This document shows, piece by piece, positions 6,533 through 8,288 of a DNA stretch of 8,288 nucleotides. The stretch comes from an uncultured Desulfobacterales bacterium (GTDB lineage Bacteria; Desulfobacterota; Desulfobacteria; Desulfobacterales; G020354645). The translations under genes and the position numbers were made by a program. The notes under the pieces were generated by a model, which did no database searches, was not told where the DNA came from, and saw only the letters and a list, made by a program, of their open reading frames with translations. How positions within the stretch are numbered: the stretch's first letter is position 1; every line of letters begins with the position of its first letter. The DNA lies in NCBI GenBank assembly GCA_947259865.1, contig CAMYNZ010000162.1, positions 1 through 8,288 of the forward strand. Reading direction: 5' to 3'.

Positions 6533-7024
6533 TTAAGTGGTTAGGGCAAATGCTTGTCCGCAGATTTTCCAGTGGCCGCTTTCTTTTATGACATTGAGAG
6601 TCTCGTCCACTTCATAGGTTTCACCGATAAAAAATAATTTCCCCACAATCGTATAAATCGGGTTAATATTGCGTTTCCTCAAGGCCGTTATTCTCACCTG
6701 GGCTTGGCTGTCACTTTTGGAGATAATATCCGTATGGACGGCGTATAATGTACTTTTCATGTAGTTTAAGCTAAATCCCAGGGTTTTGGCTTCATCGGCT
6801 ATACGGTTGATGTATTCTGCGGCTGCATCGACATCCTCTTCGGTTGCGAATTCGCTACACATATATTTGGCCATCGAACGATCCAGATTAAAATAGGCTC
6901 TGGTAAATTTGATCGCCGTTTTGCTGGGGGTGCTCATCGTATCCGCACCGATTAATATTACCTGTATGATAATCCCGATTACGACCACGACGGCGATTGT
7001 AATATACATCTTTGCCTGCTCCAT
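6533..7024 (-). CDS. Small membrane-anchored protein of unknown function
   Basis: Encodes 163 residues that I do not recognise. The N-terminus MEQAKMY is followed by one strongly hydrophobic segment (about 8-27, ITIAVVVVIGIIIQVILIG), which acts as an uncleaved anchor or signal peptide. The rest (about 30-163) is hydrophilic, alpha then beta in character, and ends in a sheet-like stretch with HWKICGQAF at 151-159; helix followed by strands and a terminal W-K-I pattern recalls NTF2-like extracytoplasmic domains such as DUF4878, but this is a guess. Cys56 and Cys155 could form a disulfide. Start: ATG at 7022-7024 lies 8 bases after AGGAGG; an in-frame TTG immediately before it (7025-7027) lies only 5 bases from the same site and would add one residue, so the ATG is preferred. 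A perfect TATAAT lies about 55 bases upstream. A bidirectional terminator-like hairpin follows the stop. The gene stands apart from its neighbours (386 bases upstream, 115 downstream). Confidence 0.8.
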   Translation of the reverse strand: MEQAKMYITIAVVVVIGIIIQVILIGADTMSTPSKTAIKFTRAYFNLDRSMAKYMCSEFATEEDVDAAAEYINRIADEAKTLGFSLNYMKSTLYAVHTDIISKSDSQAQVRITALRKRNINPIYTIVGKLFFIGETYEVDETLNVIKESGHWKICGQAFALTT

Positions 7025-7077
7025 CAATACGTCCTCCTTTTTAACCGCTAGCTTTTCAAATTAGTACCTTACAATTA

Positions 7078-7107
7078 ATTATATTTCAAAATTTTATCTA
7101 CGTTCAT
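7078..7107 (-). promoter_or_regulatory. Putative promoter of the small membrane protein gene
   Basis: A perfect TATAAT on the minus strand (7078-7083) sits in an AT-rich stretch about 55 bases before the start codon. The best -35 candidate, ATGAAC at 7102-7107 with an 18-base spacer, is poor (3 of 6), so recognition would rest on the -10 or an activator. It lies just downstream, in the transcription sense, of MITE copy B. Confidence 0.33.
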
Positions 7108-7157
7108 TAAATTAATGATAGAAGTTGTTTTACAATTACAAATCGGCAAATATAATC

Positions 7158-7356
7158 TAGAAATGATTTCAAAATCTCAGGTTAGGTCCAGGAGCAATGC
7201 GTAAGACGCCGGAGGCGTCATGTGAAACATATGAAAAAGCACACTCCACTAAAGCCCTCTTGCGGATGAGCAGTACATTTTGAAGGGGTTTGCAAAGCAG
7301 CTATTGGATCTTAGCCCACCTGAGGCGGATAAAATGAGGTATTGAAGCCACTTCTC
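7158..7356 (+). mobile_element. MITE-like element, copy B (diverged, 199 bp)
   Basis: This aligns to the reverse complement of the copy at 4354-4531. The longest shared block includes GATGAGCAGTACATTTTGAA (starting at 7265) and continues through GCAGCTATTGG. Both termini are recognisable but each matches the copy A terminus at only 15 of 19 positions (7158-7176 and 7338-7356). The CCGCCA/TGGCGG hairpin of copy A has lost pairing here, while copy B has its own insertion containing a GACGCC-GGA-GGCGTC hairpin at 7205-7219. The left end begins with TA, the right end has TC. It is an older, decaying member of the same family, lying between the GAF gene and the small membrane protein gene. Confidence 0.65.
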
Positions 7357-7368
7357 GGCTTGCTATCA

Positions 7369-7387
7369 TGTAAAATAATATTTTACA
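7369..7387. repeat. AT-rich inverted repeat after the GAF gene
   Basis: GTAAAAT (7370-7376) and ATTTTAC (7380-7386) are perfect complements around a 3-base loop, with one more T-A pair outside. It begins 24 bases after the GAF stop in the transcription direction and 13 bases before the end of MITE copy B. Stability is low and no T run follows; a weak terminator or pause site is possible. Confidence 0.3.
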
Positions 7388-7410
7388 ACCGTTTTCAGCT
7401 GCCGTAACAA

Positions 7411-7962
7411 TCACATATCTCTGGTGTCTCGCATGGTGGTCAAGACATCGATATATTCCTTCTGGCCCTGGTAAAGCCTGCACATTTCTATGAGCATACC
7501 GGACATTTGGGCCAGCGCCAGCACGAAATTAACATCTTCCAGGGTGCACTCCCATGGTTCAGCGGTATAAACACGCATTGCACCGATGACATTGCCTCCG
7601 ATTACAATCGGTACAGATAATATGGACGCAATGCCCTCCTTTTTGGCGGCTTTAGGATATTGAATTCTGGGATCATCACTGACATCATAAATCGCTACCG
7701 GGCCATCCTTCAAAGATTCACCAATCGAACGCAGAGAACTGACAGGTCCTTTGTTCAGGTACTCCTCAGTCAGGCCGGATGAAGCCGCCACTGAAAGCTC
7801 ATGGGATTCGGGATCTTCAAGGAAAATGGCACATCCCTTTATATCTAAAGCCTCTTTAACGCTTGCCACCGTCAATTGGACCACTTCCTCAGGGACTTTG
7901 GATCTGGACATTGCCCGAGTCACCTTCAGAAGGGTTTCGTAATTGATGAGCTGTTTCTTCAT
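7411..7962 (-). CDS. Stand-alone GAF-domain protein
   Basis: A 183-residue protein consisting almost only of one GAF domain (about 8-160). Visible features are the N-terminal helix INYETLLKVTRAMS, the AIFLEDPESHELSVAASSG strand pair (45-63), the DVSDDPRIQYPKAAKKEG region (93-110), and the SILSVPIVIGGNVIGAMRVY core (113-132), which is the usual GAF signature. GAF domains bind small ligands (cyclic nucleotides, amino acids, haem, redox cofactors) or protein partners. There is no kinase, GGDEF, sigma-54 or HTH output domain, and the protein ends soon after with MRDTRDM; the stop is clean with no sign of a lost downstream frame. It would be a cytoplasmic sensor or adaptor acting through another protein. 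The ATG is preceded by AAAG and nine G (see the tract at 7964-7972), an unusual translation signal. A plausible sigma-70 promoter lies at 7987-8015, giving a leader of roughly 18 bases. Confidence 0.85.
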   Translation of the reverse strand: MKKQLINYETLLKVTRAMSRSKVPEEVVQLTVASVKEALDIKGCAIFLEDPESHELSVAASSGLTEEYLNKGPVSSLRSIGESLKDGPVAIYDVSDDPRIQYPKAAKKEGIASILSVPIVIGGNVIGAMRVYTAEPWECTLEDVNFVLALAQMSGMLIEMCRLYQGQKEYIDVLTTMRDTRDM

Positions 7963-7963
7963 G

Positions 7964-7972
7964 CCCCCCCCC
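7964..7972 (-). promoter_or_regulatory. G9 tract in the ribosome binding region of the GAF gene
   Basis: On the minus strand AAAG and eight more G are followed by a single C and then the ATG at 7962. The tract is the only purine-rich stretch that can pair with 16S rRNA, so it is both the binding site and the spacer. Gain or loss of G by slippage would change that spacing without altering the protein. Confidence 0.55.
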
Positions 7973-7986
7973 TTTCTGCTATAGAT

Positions 7987-8015
7987 ATTTTATCAGTGGG
8001 CTATCCCGCGGCCAA
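7987..8015 (-). promoter_or_regulatory. Putative sigma-70 promoter of the GAF gene
   Basis: On the minus strand TTGGCC (8010-8015, 4 of 6 to TTGACA) is followed after exactly 17 bases by TAAAAT (7987-7992, 5 of 6 to TATAAT). Transcription would start near 7980, leaving a leader of about 18 bases that contains the poly-G ribosome binding region. Called by eye only. Confidence 0.45.
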
Positions 8016-8262
8016 CAGGACAGTCGATAAGATGTTTATAAGACTCGCTTGACACGTGCGAAGAGGCTGCGTGCAGCAGGTGGTCAGCCGAATCAGCTCC
8101 GTCCGGGCAGATATTGGTTTATCTTCACGAGTCTAAAACAGGAAGTTAAGCAGAGACTGTTTTTGGTTAGAAATAATAGGGAAAAGCGAAGGGCCTGTCA
8201 ATTGAAAATGAGGCCTGGAAGGTTACTCTAACCAGCGAATCAAAAAAGCTGGCCTGGAAGGC
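8016..8262. other. Unassigned region at the right edge
   Basis: I see no supported gene. It holds a 7-base inverted repeat AGACTCG/CGAGTCT (8041-8047 with 8128-8134) enclosing 80 bases with a small GCTGC-GT-GCAGC hairpin (8066-8077), a hairpin GGTTA-CTC-TAACC (8221-8233), CCAGC/GCTGG arms (8232-8236 with 8248-8252), and GGCCTGGAAGG directly repeated at 8212-8222 and 8251-8261. This much pairing could mark a structured RNA or remains of mobile DNA next to MITE copy C; neither is recognised. Confidence 0.25.
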
Positions 8263-8288
8263 TTGAAGTGGTTTCAAAACCGCGCCTG
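8263..8288 (+). mobile_element. MITE-like element, copy C (left end only, cut by window edge)
   Basis: The last 26 bases of the window match the end of copy A read on its minus strand at 23 of 26 positions: GAAGTGGTTT(C)AAAACC followed by GCGCCTG where copy A has ACGCCTG. Orientation is the same as copy B. The rest of the element would lie beyond the window. Confidence 0.55.

Noticed and set aside
7025..7027. TTG as start of the small membrane protein gene
   Set aside because: The adjacent ATG has the better 8-base spacing from AGGAGG; the TTG would add only one residue.
7158..7410. Protein-coding frame in the MITE copy B region continuing to 7483
   Set aside because: The short frame overlaps the GAF gene 3' end and the element; no start signal and no family resemblance.
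8049..8054. Perfect TTGACA on the plus strand
   Set aside because: No -10-like hexamer at 16-18 bases downstream (the region is GC-rich), so not a promoter by itself.
8049..8231. Plus-strand 60-codon frame with TTG start
   Set aside because: No Shine-Dalgarno, a very basic low-information translation and no family resemblance; its start overlaps an inverted repeat.

Overview
The window comes from a bacterial chromosome. Moderate GC content, strong AGGAGG-type ribosome binding sites, a C-rich/G-rich homopolymer habit and the gene mix (fused MaoC hydratase-SDR-SCP2 protein, fatty-acyl-CoA ligase, DUF3108 protein, solo GAF protein) suggest a member of the Desulfobacterota, perhaps a Desulfobacterales sulfate reducer able to use fatty or other carboxylic acids. 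That taxonomic placement is inference; no rRNA or other marker is present.

All six convincing genes lie on the minus strand, so they are transcribed from right to left. In transcription order they are: a solo GAF-domain protein (7962-7411), a small membrane-anchored protein of unknown function (7024-6533), an HD-domain phosphohydrolase-like protein (6417-5632), a secreted DUF3108 protein (5441-4584), a long-chain-type acyl-CoA ligase (4333-2588) and a trifunctional-looking (R)-specific beta-oxidation enzyme with an SCP2 tail (2314-203). The gaps are 115 to 386 bases, so this is not one tight operon. The last two genes form a functional pair: the ligase activates a carboxylic acid to its CoA thioester, and the fused enzyme hydrates the enoyl-CoA and oxidises the (R)-3-hydroxyacyl-CoA. 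The acyl-CoA dehydrogenase and thiolase needed to complete a cycle are not in the window.

The spaces between genes carry most of the unexplained structure. A short non-coding element with inverted ends is present in at least two full copies, 4354-4531 and 7158-7356 (opposite orientation, diverged), and a third copy runs off the right edge at 8263. The best copy is bounded by TA on both sides, as expected for a MITE of the IS630/Tc1-mariner type, and it lies only 7 bases upstream of the ribosome binding site of the acyl-CoA ligase. Other items are a run of nine G inside the GAF gene's ribosome binding region, a C8/G8 hairpin between the ligase and the beta-oxidation gene, a bidirectional terminator-like hairpin at 6432-6477, and a perfect extended -10 promoter on the plus strand near the left edge pointing at the 3' end of the beta-oxidation gene.

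I see no tRNA, rRNA, CRISPR array, transposase gene or phage gene. I found no clearly new multi-gene system; the best candidates for follow-up are the MITE family, the permuted beta-oxidation fusion and the G-tract translation signal.
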